A stretch of 64,000 bases of DNA from Serpula lacrymans var. lacrymans S7.9. Taxonomy: Eukaryota; Basidiomycota; Agaricomycetes; Boletales; Serpulaceae. Shown piece by piece: positions 34,848 through 46,264 of the stretch; position 1 is the first letter of the stretch; each line of letters begins with the position of its first letter. The DNA lies in NCBI RefSeq assembly GCF_000218685.1, contig NW_006763301.1:434001-498000 (forward strand), in the 5' to 3' direction. The notes beneath the pieces are model-generated. The model did not search any database, was not told the DNA's origin, and worked only from the letters and a program-made list of their open reading frames with translations. Made by a program: the position numbers and the translations under genes.

Positions 34848-36878
34848 TTATAAGGTACTGCATTCCGGTGGGTAACAAGCGAACTGCTGGGGGACATGCT
34901 TCCATACCCTTACCGCCCCTTTCCTCTTGCCTTCTCCCTCCCAGTCCATTCCACCCTTCCAGACCTCAGCATAACTTCTTTCTTGAAGTAATTCCAATAC
35001 CCCAGGCTCTCGTAAAAGTGCACCAAACATAACGAAGTATTCTGGCCACTCATGTTTCCATCCGAGATCCCACGAATCATGGCCGCCATCTGTATCTTGG
35101 CGTCTGTCCCTGGCAGAGGCCCCCGGGACTGAGCTGGGGAATGGCGAGGCGGGATAGGTGGGTTGTACGGTAGATGGGAAGTGCTTTTGTATGTAATCAT
35201 AGGGCGACTCGTAAAATATGTCAGTTTGGTCCTTGTAGTTTGTCAGATTTTGAAGTCTATCCCACAAACCGTGTGAGTCGGACATGATGGAAATGCACCA
35301 GGAACAACATACCCAAGAGGAGGTTCACATCCTAATGCCCACATCCTTCCGTGCCCGGCCAGCGAAGGCCTGTGCAAATGGGCTTGCCAAGGAGTCGAAT
35401 GGCAAGGCATGAGAAACCCGACTGTCGTTAATTGGTCTGCGGGCAGGCTCTGCAGGTATGACATGACCTTGACCTGCCCAGTACAATGGAACCACGCGAC
35501 ATATACCGAAGCCGGAACACTAAGCAACAAAAGGTACAGGTGGCCGGTACGGATAGGAAGCCGCGGGAGAGAAGCTTTAGTTGGCAGTTTTGTTTTCGTG
35601 GGCGATCTAGAGCGGCGCTTATCCTCCTTGTTATGGCGAATTCCACGGCGGTAAAGATCTACGAGCGATTTAGATGCAATCACATGTAGCATAGGAAGCA
35701 CTGGGTGTAAGAATCGCCATTCTTTGTGTCCAGCCAGGGAATATATGCATACAGTCCATGCTGCACATCCCGCTAGCAATTTCGACTTTGGATCTGAGCC
35801 TTGAATGATTAGCCAAAAACCATGTAGTGCGAATGGAAGAGCAGTAGTGCACAAAATTGGGAGTGCTTGGGACAGATAGTAATGAGAAGGACTTGATCCG
35901 TAGAAAAGGGATACCGAGGAAAGATTGACCCAGAGGAAGTTCAGCGATGTCAAAGTCGGTGCGCCATAGTAAGTGGAATCTAGGATAAGTGAGAGTGACA
36001 GGCACAGTAATCTGGGTAAATCATCAATCAGAATTCCACAGATTGAAGGAAAGCGACTGGAGACATACCCAATAGAACTTATATCACCAAGCATAGTGAT
36101 AGCGTGTCTTGTTTTCCTTACACGCCAGAGCAAAGCACCATACATATAGAGCCATATGATTGCATTTGTGGGCCTTATTACGCAAGCTAGAGCGGCAAAC
36201 GCAGTTGACTTTGCCAGTCCTATTCTATCTCAAACATAACTTAGGATCATCCGACAGATGATACGCTAAGACGCACCTATTCTGTAACGAATGAGAGGAT
36301 GAAAAAGTATCCCAAGGGTAGTAACTGAGCGCGATTGTCGTCAGAGATGTTTCAAGGGAGTTCGATAGGGAACGAGAGAGAGAGAGGACATGGAAGAACG
36401 AGGTCAGGGATAAAAAATACTATATCACGCAGAGGTTGATCAATGAACTGAGGTGGTGCTATTTATATGGGACTCTACGCACAGTTGGTGATACGAAATC
36501 TATACCGAGCACCATTTTCGCCAATTCGCAGACCCAGATGTCTGTCAATGATCCGAGAAGACCATGAATAATTCTGGGAGCCATGACCTATCACTGTGAG
36601 GGTCACCTGGACACACAAGCAGGTAACTGACCTACCAAGGAAAGTGGATATCTAGCATCCCATCCTAACAACTTTATGAAATAGTATGCTGGTACATTGA
36701 GGGCGGGGTAGAGCACACTACGCAATGGATACGGGGAAAGCCATTCCCAAGTGAGACGTCCGTAACCAAAGACAAGATGGTGTGCTGGCTCTAAAGATTG
36801 AAAATACTCGTCAGGTTGGAAAAAGCTCTGGGTGGTTATCGCGATAGTAAGGCGAAGAAAGATAGCCAACAATTTCAT
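34848..36878 (-). CDS. GPI10: GPI mannosyltransferase 3
   Basis: The protein adds the third mannose to the GPI anchor precursor in the ER lumen (GT22 family, PIG-B/Gpi10). The early FQPDEYFQSLEPAHHLVFG carries the conserved acidic DE pair, and AGHKEWRFLHPVLP contains the HKEWRF signature. CHSTPWQAHLHRP and CEPPLG are also typical. Many hydrophobic segments agree with a polytopic ER protein. The first in-frame ATG is at 36878 (MKLLAIFLRL); the reading frame extends further upstream without an ATG. Near the 3' end, splicing from CEPPLG to LQNLTNYKDQTDIFYESP gives the usual luminal motif. At least five short introns are present. Confidence 0.88.
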
Positions 36879-37037
36879 GCGCCCGCCTTTGAGGATTGTA
36901 AGTCGAAACAAGATTCTCTAGTGGCGCTACCTTTCCTTTTCTTCACACAAGCATGCATGCCGCATGTTGTAGTAAATCCATTGCAGGTACAAGTACTTCG
37001 TGGAGACTAATTCGGAAAACCCCTCTCAACCTGAGCC

Positions 37038-38258
37038 ATGATGTTGCTGGATCTTAAAAGCCGACTGTTTTCCACACAGTTTTCCATACAACGCTACCTT
37101 GCCCCAAAGTTTCAGGAGCGCAAGGAACCATACACTTGTATCGATGCGCTTTTTCAAGACAACATTCACAAGTACTCAGTTGCTCAATGGCAAGATATGA
37201 TGACGCGGTTACCCGAGGACGTTGCATCTCGCTGCTTCGTTCATACGCTCGAGTTCTGTAAGGAAAGCAGAGGTGCAGAACATGAGTTTTTGTTGGCATA
37301 TATCCGCCATCCAAACCCCAATGTTTCCACTCGCTCGTTGGTAAAGATAGAGCGCTTCGTTAACACTGATCAGCGCCAAGCACAGAAGAGGGAAGGTGAG
37401 AGCGAGTCAGGGGATCCGAGGAAGACAACCGCGCAGCTATCGTCCTCCGTTGATAAACCAGCCTATGATTCGATGACTGTCGTTACGGAGGGCGCAGAAG
37501 AACGAGCAATGTTGGCTGCCACCCAACCGTATGAGTGCCTTGGCACAATCATTTATCCTCACCAAGGTAACACTCCTATACCCAATGTCTATCACCTCTC
37601 CATACTTGCTGGTATTATCAGTGGATATTCGCCCTACAAACTATATGGAAGCCAATGCTACTGGTTTGCGCACACTCTCTGGGGGAGTCTGTCCAGACTT
37701 TTTCCACGTGTCAAATTTATTGACAACCAAAGAGCATCTGGACGCTCAAAGTGGGGAGTTGTACCCGTTGTAGTTAACGATGATGTGGACGGAGTGTGCG
37801 AGCAGTATCACATAGTTTGGCGGACGTTTCCGGAACGAAAGGAGGAAGAAAAAAACCGGCTCGAAGCTCATGACCGTGAAGTAAGTCTCCTAATGTCTGT
37901 CTTCTTAAGTTTTCATTACACTGACTGTTCGAAACAGCTGTTGAAACAAGCCTGGAAACTAGGCCTGCAAGAAGGCCGGCAACAATGGCTTCAGGAGCAG
38001 GTGCAACAAAAGCGCCAGGACATTGAGCAGCTGGAAAGACAATGGCAAGAGGACATGGAGCAGCTGAAACGACAGCGCCAAGAGGACAAGGAGCAGGTGC
38101 AACGAAAATATGAGGAGCAGCTGCAACGACAGCGCCAAGAGGACAAGGAGCAGCTAGAACGAAAATATGAGGAGCAGCTGCAACGACAGCGCCAAGAGGA
38201 CATGGATCAGTTATATCAACGGTTTAAACGGGAACGAGAAGAACGAGAAGAATGTTGA
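37038..38258 (+). CDS. Lineage-specific unknown protein with coiled-coil tail, copy 1
   Basis: Exons are 37038-37880 and 37938-38258 (387 residues). The 57-bp intron is in frame and open, so it could be overlooked; the paralog has a stop in the same intron, which proves it is spliced. The globular part contains VASRCFVHTLEFCKESRG and HEFLLAYIRHPNP, which I recall from an expanded family of unknown function in mushroom genomes, and a later YHLSILAGIISGYSPYKL..YWFAHTLWG segment. The last ~100 residues are Gln/Glu/Arg/Lys heptads (repeats of QRQRQEDKEQ) and should form a long coiled coil. The tail repeats are almost identical at DNA level, so repeat number may vary. Confidence 0.75.
   Translation: MMLLDLKSRLFSTQFSIQRYLAPKFQERKEPYTCIDALFQDNIHKYSVAQWQDMMTRLPEDVASRCFVHTLEFCKESRGAEHEFLLAYIRHPNPNVSTRSLVKIERFVNTDQRQAQKREGESESGDPRKTTAQLSSSVDKPAYDSMTVVTEGAEERAMLAATQPYECLGTIIYPHQGNTPIPNVYHLSILAGIISGYSPYKLYGSQCYWFAHTLWGSLSRLFPRVKFIDNQRASGRSKWGVVPVVVNDDVDGVCEQYHIVWRTFPERKEEEKNRLEAHDREVSLLMSVFLSFHYTDCSKQLLKQAWKLGLQEGRQQWLQEQVQQKRQDIEQLERQWQEDMEQLKRQRQEDKEQVQRKYEEQLQRQRQEDKEQLERKYEEQLQRQRQEDMDQLYQRFKREREEREEC
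37990..38230. repeat. Internal coding repeats of the coiled-coil tail
   Basis: Units of about 60 bp encoding QRQRQEDKEQ..RKYEEQL are repeated about three times with very few differences, plus diverged units upstream. This suggests recent slippage or unequal exchange. Confidence 0.75.
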
Positions 38259-38883
38259 AGGCGAAGGAAGAGGAAGAAGGGCACGGAACCTCAGGAGGGA
38301 ACTTCGAGCTGACTGCGTAGCATTAATATACCACTCAACCTGTAGCTCACATGTAACTTCATCTTTCCCAGAGCTTTAGCACTGTAGTATCGATCAGAGT
38401 AGAGTCATATGTACAATATTGCATTCTTGGCCAAGTGCTGGGAGACTTCCAATAAAACTTTTGGACTTGAGATTATGATGTATTGAGTCTGGTTGATTAA
38501 GAGCATAGCATTGTTGCACGAATACACAAGCGGTAACAAACGTGATCTTGCATAGATTGCACTGAAGGAGATTTCGCGTTCAGGTCTGCTCAGAAGGTGT
38601 ATATAGTCCGTCCCATGTGGTTGCGATGGTTGCGCTAAAGGTTTGGAGGGTGGGGGTCTGTCCACCTGCAACACAGGAGCTGGAAGGTTTGCATATTAAT
38701 AGAAGAGACTAATGCTTATCTGTATGGTATTATTTGCCATTCGCCATGAGGAAATGGCAGGGATCTCCCTGTTTCGTGATGTTCGACATGTTGTAGTAAA
38801 TCCATCACAGGTACAGTACTTTCTTTGCGAACCAAGCTTTCGCTATACTAAATAATGGTCCATACTCGTAGTAACTTTCTATC
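38259..38883. other. Duplicated 3' flank carrying a neighbour-gene fragment
   Basis: The stretch 38409-38690 matches 40117-40620 with a deletion. It includes a minus-strand fragment (about 38600-38680; residues LQVDRPPPSKPLAQPSQPHG) of the 3' coding part of the URI/Bud27-like gene at 40383-42059. It is therefore debris of a tandem duplication, not a gene. Bases 38700-38883 are the 5' flank of copy 2. Confidence 0.75.
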
Positions 38884-39954
38884 ATGCCGCTGAATCTCAC
38901 AACACGACTCGGACTGACCAACTTGAAGGAAAGGATTTCCGTACGACGTTTCTACATCCCAAGTTGTCACTCCACGGTGCCCACGTCATTGTACATCCAT
39001 ATGCTTTTTCAAGACTTCATTCATAAGTACCCTGTTGCTGAATGGCTATTTTTGTTGAAGCAACCACACAACGAAATTGCATCTCACTGTTTCGTCCATG
39101 AGCTCAAGTTCTGCAAGGGAAGCAGCGGGCCAGAACATGATTTTGTGTTGGCATATATCTGCCATCCAAATCCCAGCACTTCTATCCGCTCAGTAATGAA
39201 GATAGAACGCGTTGTAGATGCTGATCTTTGCCAAGCGTGGAAGGACTTGAAGAAAGAGAATGGAAACGAACAAGAAGATCCGAGGGAGACAAGTGCGCAG
39301 CTATTGGCCTCTATCGGTGTAGCATCCCGTGACTTGATCACTGTAGTTCAGGAGGTTGAGGAGAGGACAGTGTTAATGGCTGCCCAACCGTATGATGAAT
39401 GCTTTGGCACAATCACGTATCCTCGTGGCATTGGGACGTCGACACCCAGAGTCTACCATCTCTCTATACTTGCTGGTATTGTCGGTATTCACTACAAACC
39501 ACATGGAAGCCAGTACTACCGGTTTGCGCGCACACTCTGGGAGAGCATGTGCAAGCTCTTTCCAGCCACCGAATCTACTGACAACGGAGGAGCTTCCGAA
39601 CGCTCAGAGCAGGGAGTACTACCTGTTGTAGTGGACAGTGATGCGGACGAAGTTTGCGAGAAATTTTGGTCGACGATTCAAGAACAAAAGGAGGAAGAAA
39701 AAAACCGGCTCGAAGCTCATGACCGGGAAGTAAGTCTCCTAATGTCTGTCTTCTTAAGTTTTCATTAAACCGACCGTTCAAAACAGCTGATTCAACAAGC
39801 CTGGCAACAAGGCCTGCAAGAAGGCCGAGAAGAAGGCCAGAAACTAGGCCGGCAACGAATTCAAGACGAAATTGATCGGCTGCGCCAGGACATAGAGCAG
39901 CTGCAACGACAACATCAAGAGGATATGGATCAGTTTAGACAGGGGCGAGAATAA
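38884..39954 (+). CDS. Lineage-specific unknown protein with coiled-coil tail, copy 2
   Basis: Exons are 38884-39729 and 39787-39954 (337 residues). It is paralogous to copy 1 along its whole length: IASHCFVHELKFCKGSSGPEH, FVLAYICHPNPS, YHLSILAGIVG and YYRFARTLWES, then the shared segment KNRLEAHDRE at the exon end. The intron contains an in-frame TAA, which confirms splicing. The coiled-coil tail is only ~55 residues and starts QQAWQQGLQEGREEG, lacking most of the repeats of copy 1. Divergence in the N-terminal 40 residues is high. The function is unknown. Confidence 0.75.
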
Positions 39955-40382
39955 TGGGAACGGCTATTGAAGACGAGGGAAGAAGGGCACGAAACTTCAG
40001 GAGGGGGAGGAAACTTCAAGCTGACTGGGTAGCACTAATATATCACTCAATCTGTAGCTCATATGTAACTTCATCTTTCCCGAAGCTTTAGCACTGTAGT
40101 ATTGATCAGAGCAGACTCATATGTACAATATTGCATGCGTTATTTCTGTACAAAAGGCATTCTTGGCCAAGTGCTGGTAGACTTCCAAGAAAATTTTTGG
40201 ACTTGTGATTATGATGTATTGAGTCTGGTTGATCAAGAGCATAACATTATTGCACGAGTACACAAGTGGTAACAATCGTGACCTCGCATAGATTGCCTGA
40301 AGGAGAGTTCGCGTCCAGCTCTGTTCAGAAGCAAGGTGGTGTATATACATACCCACAACACCGTGACTATGTGATTTTCAAA
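39955..40382. other. Intergenic region between convergent genes
   Basis: This is the 3' flank of copy 2, matching the 3' flank of copy 1 from about 38280, and the 3' flank of the URI-like gene. No gene was seen. Confidence 0.6.
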
Positions 40383-42059
40383 TTACGACCTTTCCGCCAT
40401 GAATCTGGACATCTTTTTTGTCTGTTTATTCTGCCCAGCCAGGGGTCGTGTATCGGACGATCTACTCGACTCTTTGACTACTGAAGACATGACGACCGGT
40501 GGACGCTCTGGTCGGCTGGAAGAACCACCGATATAGTCCGTCCCATGTGGTTGCGATGGTTGCGCTAAAGGTTTGGAGGGTGGGGGTCTGTCCGCCTGCA
40601 ACACAGGAGCTGCGGGCTCGATGGGAAGTGAGGGTTCAGCATAAGAGTTCCTCGTCAGTGACCGAGCTAATTTGAATTTGGAAGGTTTGGATTTCGTAGA
40701 GGGAATACTAGGAGGCGATGGTATCTCCGGTGTAGCCTTAGAGTGCGTGGATAGGGGTAAAGTGGGATTAGCGTGAGAGGAAGGTAAATTAGTTTCTTCT
40801 ACGGTTGATGAGGGCCCAGTGCTGAAGTCAGGCCCAACATTTTGGACTTCTCCATTTTTTATGAGCTCCAAGACTTTCTTAATATTCTCATCCTCGCTAC
40901 CACTTTCACCTGCTTCACCACCATATAGTTGTTCATTGACTAGTTTCCCCGTTCGGACCGCTCCTCGAAGAGACTTTTCACTGGCTACCGGTATTACTGA
41001 TGATCCTAACGAAGTAGAAAGTGTCGGTTGACGCATTGCAGAAGAAGATGCTAGACGATCAGATTTGAAGCGCGACATTGCCGGTTTGGGGCGTGGTCCA
41101 GCGAGAGTAGCTTCGAGAGGAACTTCCTATCATACGCTTTTAACTAAATTATAGACAACCCCGAGAGAAACTGAGCTCACCGGTTGATCCCATTCATCTT
41201 CGTCGTGTGTATGAGATACCATGGCTTCTGTGGCATATTTGCCTATGGCGTTCTTTTTGTTATAGTAGTCAAGCGCGATTTCTCGCTGGTGCCGAGCTGA
41301 GTCGAGGTCGTATTCGTCTTCCAAGGCGGGCTCGATGTCTGACCCTTCGTCTTCATCTGCATCGGAATCTTTTCCTAATGCTCCGTCTTCCCGGTCAGAT
41401 CCAATTACATTTCCGTCATCTGAGTCCACTGGCACAGGAGAATCGGGGATAGATTCATCATCCGAGTCAATGTCCAAATCAACTTCCTCCTCGATAGCGG
41501 GAGATGCCTGATGACGTTCGACGACTTGCATCTTCATTGGCAGTTTCCCCATCTGAGACTTGGTCACTATTGCATTACTATTGGCAGAACGAAGTCTTGC
41601 AGGCGTGATATCACCCCAGTCAACCTGTGGCTCATCGATCCTGACACTCTCTATAGTGTCCGGGACGTCTTCATCGTCTTTAGGAGAGGTGTCGGCGAAG
41701 CTCACGCTCTTTCTCGGCTTTGAAAGTATACTTTCTTCCCCAACTAATGGTGCCTTCACGGCCGCTTCCTTTCCAGGCTTTGTGACTTTGTCGGTATCTT
41801 CTCCTAGACTTTTCAACAGAGCCTTGCCCATCTTCCTCTGCATTTCCTTCGCTGCTTTCAGCTTCTCTGTCTCCTGCTTTGCATCCTCCTTACGCTTTTC
41901 AAGCACATTCCGTCTATGTTCTTCCTGTAATTCGTCATCTACAGCACTTGCGGCCGTCTCCTCCTCTTCCAATAGGTCTAGAAGTCGCTCCTGCTCAGCC
42001 CGGATGCGATCTCGTTCCAACGATGATAGGGAAGTGAGTGGTATAAGATCAGGCTCCAT
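40383..42059 (-). CDS. URI/Bud27-like acidic protein (DUF3835-type C-terminus)
   Basis: Two exons joined at DQP|EVPLEATL give a ~540-residue, highly charged, mostly disordered protein. Visible features are an N-terminal helical stretch (RDRIRAEQERLLDLLEEEE), a long Lys/Glu coiled region, very acidic patches around 41300-41500, and two basic SRFK/SRFM motifs (KPAMSRFKSDR and, at the C-terminus, KKMSRFMAERS) like those of Bud27/URI proteins. URI is an unconventional prefoldin working in RNA polymerase assembly and TOR signalling. The prefoldin domain expected at the N-terminus is not visible. The first in-frame ATG is at 42059 and the frame stays open ~100 nt upstream, so a small upstream exon is possible. 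The assignment is tentative. Confidence 0.5.
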
Positions 42060-42263
42060 AAGCGAACCAGGACGTTCCTTGCATGCCAATAGAGGAGTGA
42101 TATCTTTGTACCGAAAATAATTACCGTGACATATTCCTGGTACCGTCAGGTTGCCAGATAATTATACACACAAATATTGAGTCTCATTTGGTGATTAGAT
42201 AAGCTACTGGAGGCTACGAAGAATAGCGGCAGACAAGCTTTTCCGAAAACGCTGTTACGAACC

Positions 42264-43310
42264 ATGGTCGTCGCCCACACAGATGTAGTTATGTCTGCAC
42301 CCCGCAAGACTCGCAGGGGGATTTCAAAGAAAAAAGCCAGAACAGCAGACTCTGCAGACCCGAATCACATCGACAGTGACCTTGAGATGGATGGTGCCCA
42401 CACCTCTCAAAACGCTATCTCCCAGCCTCAACCAAAAGCCAGCACAGACGATGATCTGATGATTGAAGTCGATCCTTCAGCTGCACCGCAATCCACAGCA
42501 GTCCCCGTTTTCCCTCCTTTATCCGCCTCAGCCGTCCAGATATCTTTGAAATCGGAGACGAGGCGGGTTCCCATACCACCACATAGAATGACACCGATAA
42601 AAAAGGAGTGGATAAATATCTTCAGTCCGCTGACGGAGATTCTGTTTCTGCAAGTCAGAATGAATGTACAAAGAAAATGTGTAGAGATACGGGTATGTAT
42701 AGCCTGCATGCGCACTATATATCTTTTTGAAATATTATCATCACTAGACATCGAAACAAACGAAAGATGTTGGTGCGCTGCAGAAAGGTGCCGATTTTGT
42801 AAAAGCGTTCGCTCTTGGGTTTGACGTGAATGTAAGACTACCATATGTCATGATGTCCATCTCCTAATTTTTGCTCCATCAAGGATGCCATCGCACTTCT
42901 CCGCTTGGATGACCTGTATCTTGACTCTTTTGAAATAAAAGATGTCAAGACCCTTCATGGCGATCACCTTTCACGCGCCATCGGTGAGCTTTTATTCACT
43001 GCCATTCCCACTTCCCTGAAGCTCATTTCCTCTCAGGTCGCATTGCAGGCCAGGATGGAAAAACAAAATTCACCATCGAGAATGCCAGTCGGACTAGAAT
43101 TGTCCTAGCTGATACGTGAGTTCTACAATTAAATATGTTTGCAGCGGCTGACCTATATAATCGTTCAGAAAAATCCACATAATGGGCTCTTTCCAAAACA
43201 TTAAAATAGCACGGGACGCGATCGTTTCCTTAATTTTGGGTTCACCTCCTGGGAAGGTGTATGCTGGGTTGAGAACCGTGAGCAGCCGCATGAAGCAGCG
43301 AGCCCTGTAG
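42264..43310 (+). CDS. PNO1: Pre-rRNA processing protein Pno1/Dim2 (KH domain)
   Basis: Exons 42264-42692, 42748-42831, 42884-42983, 43037-43115 and 43169-43310 give 277 residues with the frame closing exactly. Pno1 binds the 3' end of 18S rRNA in pre-40S particles and helps recruit the Dim1 methylase and the Nob1 nuclease. The C-terminal blocks are diagnostic: [42 protein letters not shown] (KH GxxG region), [32 protein letters not shown] and the end RMKQRAL. The N-terminal ~90 residues are basic then acidic and poorly conserved. An alternative start at 42291 ([10 protein letters not shown]) is equally plausible. Confidence 0.92.
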
Positions 43311-43550
43311 TACTTTCCTAGGCATGCTTTGGATGCCCATTATACTTATTATTTGCTACTGGCCGACGCCTTACGAGCACACACTAGTTTCCTGTAAAAC
43401 TAACGCTGTTGATTCTGACTAGATGGGCGAAAAGCTACATTTACAAATCTAGGTTACTCATTTCCGAATATAACAAGTCCAACAAACAATCAAATGCGAG
43501 ATACAGTGGTGAACCAGCGAAAATAAACAAAGCGGAGCCTTGAAGCAGAT

Positions 43551-46001
43551 CTACTTAGATCCGCTGTGCAATTTCTTTCCTTTCTTGCTCTTCTTGCTCT
43601 TCTTTGAAGCCTCGTACTGATCAACTTTCGTTTTCTTAAGCATGCTACGCGAAGTGGTAAGTGACCGATATGCTGCTAAAGTTTGTGAAACTTACTTGTT
43701 TAATGCAGCACGATCTACTTTAGGACCCTTCCCATCTCCAACCATGATCTCAGATCCAGTGCTGGGTACACCGTCGACAACGATGAATATCCACCCTGGG
43801 CCTGGAGGATATATGTTACCACTTGGCGGGCCTGTGACTTCAATCGTCTCCCCATCATCCAAAAGTGACGCAACGAGATAAACCGATCGAGAGTTAGCAT
43901 GTACAGTATGTGTCACAAATCCTAGGTCCATTAAGACAACTATATACAAAGACAATGAATGCTAAGAATGTGCCACACACACGGAATGGACAGATGTCAC
44001 ACCTTTGATGTCAGGGGCCCCCTTTGGCGATGCTGGAAGATTGACTATGAACTTCAAGGTTTGTCCAAACAGGATTTTACCAGGGGCACCAACTATAACA
44101 GGGCGCTTCATCTTCATATAAGGAGGACCGAACCACTCTACCCTATACTCTGTTCCGTACTTGATTTCACTTCGATCAAGGTTTGGGTTACTCCCAGCAA
44201 CCATAATATCACCATTCGGCGTCAGTGTGGCTACAGAGTGGTAGAGCCTAGGAATTGAGCTACTTTGCATCCCTTGCGAAGAGAATCTCTGCCCTTCCGG
44301 GGCACTGGGTTTGTACAAGACAGGAGTCAAAACAGGATTGTCGGCATTCGACATGCCGACTTGGTCTTTGACGTTTCCATATCCTGAAATCCCGGTTCTG
44401 GCGCCATTGATTATGATGATGTCTCCAGTTGGGAGTAAGACAGCGTCAGGCATCATCCGCGCTTGGGGCATTTGTTCGACTTGCCATCCCTCAGCAATGC
44501 CTTTTGGGGTGAGAGCTATCCGAGAGCACTGACTTGATGCTGGATCTTGCGAAGAGATTTCGTAGCCGGGTTTTTGATCGTCGATGGTTGACCCTCCACA
44601 CAACAAAACTTCTGGAGCATAGTCATTTTGAGGTGAGAGTGGAAGGAGAAGTCCAGTTCCAGCCATAGGATAAGTAACGCGCACGCCGTTTGGTATTCGT
44701 GGCAGTCTCTGCTCTTGATTTCTTTGCCAGTCATAAATCATCGCATCACGGTTAGCGGCCATAAACATTCGACCATCTGGGAGAGCGAAAGCGATAGGAA
44801 ATAGATTTGAGTTAAGTGTGTCGACGAGAAACGGTAAGTGTATTGGCATTCCATTAGAACCGTTGATAGACTTTGGTGGCCAGTATTCGATAGTCGGATT
44901 GTTGACCGTTGCGTTGTTGTTCCAGCCTCCTTTTTTGGATCCACCGATGATCATCGCGCTACCATCCGAGATACGGACAACTGTAGGGTACCATCTAGGT
45001 GTCGCCATACGGACTCTTGAGTGATTTTCGTAGATATCGCATTTATCGACGTTTTCTGAATTACAGGGTTCAAAAATGCGGATAGCTTGAAGTCCATCCA
45101 GATCACCAAAGTCGGCAGCAGACGTTTTATGGCTCACTACCGGATTTCCTCCAACATTGATGAAAGTGCCATTACTCAAGAACGTTCCACCTGCACAGAA
45201 AGAGTTGGATTGCATTGTTAAAGGCTTGACGGCGTGTGTCTTCAAGTTGTACAATGCAGCCCAAGCGGGGTGCCCGTCCAAGGTTAGTGGATTGTGTTCC
45301 ACTTTGTCGAAGATGATGGCATGAGAGGGAGAAATTATGGCTAGCTGCATTGCAGCCACTCCAGTAACGCCCTTTTGCTGCAACGTCCACTCTGGCGATA
45401 TAAGCGTCCTCCGACTCGGGGTTTCCAGAGCAAGAGACGCATTAACTGGTGTTTGACCCTCGTCAGCGGTACCTTTCGTGACCACAAAGGCGTCGACATC
45501 CAAAACAGAGTTTCCCATCATACCATGGCCTTTGCCTATGTTGATGACCTTGATAGTGTGTTTTCCATATGGTAAGTTGTAGTCCCAAAAAATGCGTTGT
45601 TGCTGCCTTGCATAGTCGCTCCAGCTGTCCACAGTTTTGACTTTCCTCCCGTCCATAAAAACGTCTGAGGAACCATGAGATCTATCCACATTTCCAAACA
45701 TCTCGATTCCAGTCCCATGAAATGTAAACGAAACTGATGAACCGATCGACTCCGTCCAGCGTAGTGTGTTGTGCACATATGCAGGAGAAAATGAATCAAT
45801 CCAAGTACCGGTGTAGTGGACGAAAGGGGAAGATGAATCATAGCTTTTTGTTCCCGGCGGGACATAATAAGGCAAAAATCGGCTCGGTTTGTCTGATCCA
45901 GGTGCTATGTGGCCGTTCCAAGCAGATTCCCTGGTACTTGTAGCATTGCCAGATGCCAGCACAAGCAATGCCTGAACAAGAATTAAAGAGTATAATATCA
46001 T
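43551..46001 (-). CDS. Copper radical oxidase (galactose/glyoxal oxidase family)
   Basis: Exons 46001-43979, 43939-43696 and 43644-43551 give 786 residues. After a signal peptide (MILYSLILVQALLVLASG) comes an extra ~150-residue beta-type domain (SFTFHGTGIEMFGNVDRS, SVLDVDAFVV), then the seven-bladed Kelch-like oxidase domain. Catalytic residues are visible: Cys in SNSFCAGG and Tyr in RWYPTVV (the Tyr-Cys radical pair), Tyr/His in RLYHSVATL, and the late His in DLGFVTHTVH. Such enzymes oxidise aldehydes or alcohols and release H2O2 for extracellular peroxidases. The last exon adds a lysine-rich tail (EASKKSKKSKKGKK), unusual for a secreted enzyme. Which substrate is used is not predictable. 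Confidence 0.88.
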
Positions 46002-46264
46002 TTAAAGGAGGCGTGTTCAACAAGGTATCACGATACCGCGGTTGTAGACAATCTCATGTCTAACGTTTGACGCGGAGAAGTCCGTGGCAATATGTCGCGA
46101 CGCGTCAGGGCACGTGATGTTGATTTCTCTATCCAAAAGTACTGAAAGGCAAATTTCTAAAGTTCTATTCCAGAGGACTTCTACGCATACAACACTGATC
46201 AGCATACATAGATAGATAGATATACGAATACATAACTACATTTTCTTAAAGGTTGAAGCTAGTA

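Noticed and set aside
42087..42089. TTG at 42089 as start of the URI-like protein
   Set aside because: Not an ATG; the first in-frame ATG is at 42059, or an upstream exon exists.
41560..42120. Plus-strand 186-codon reading frame
   Set aside because: Antisense shadow of the acidic/helical URI-like coding region, giving artificial Ser/Phe-rich sequence.
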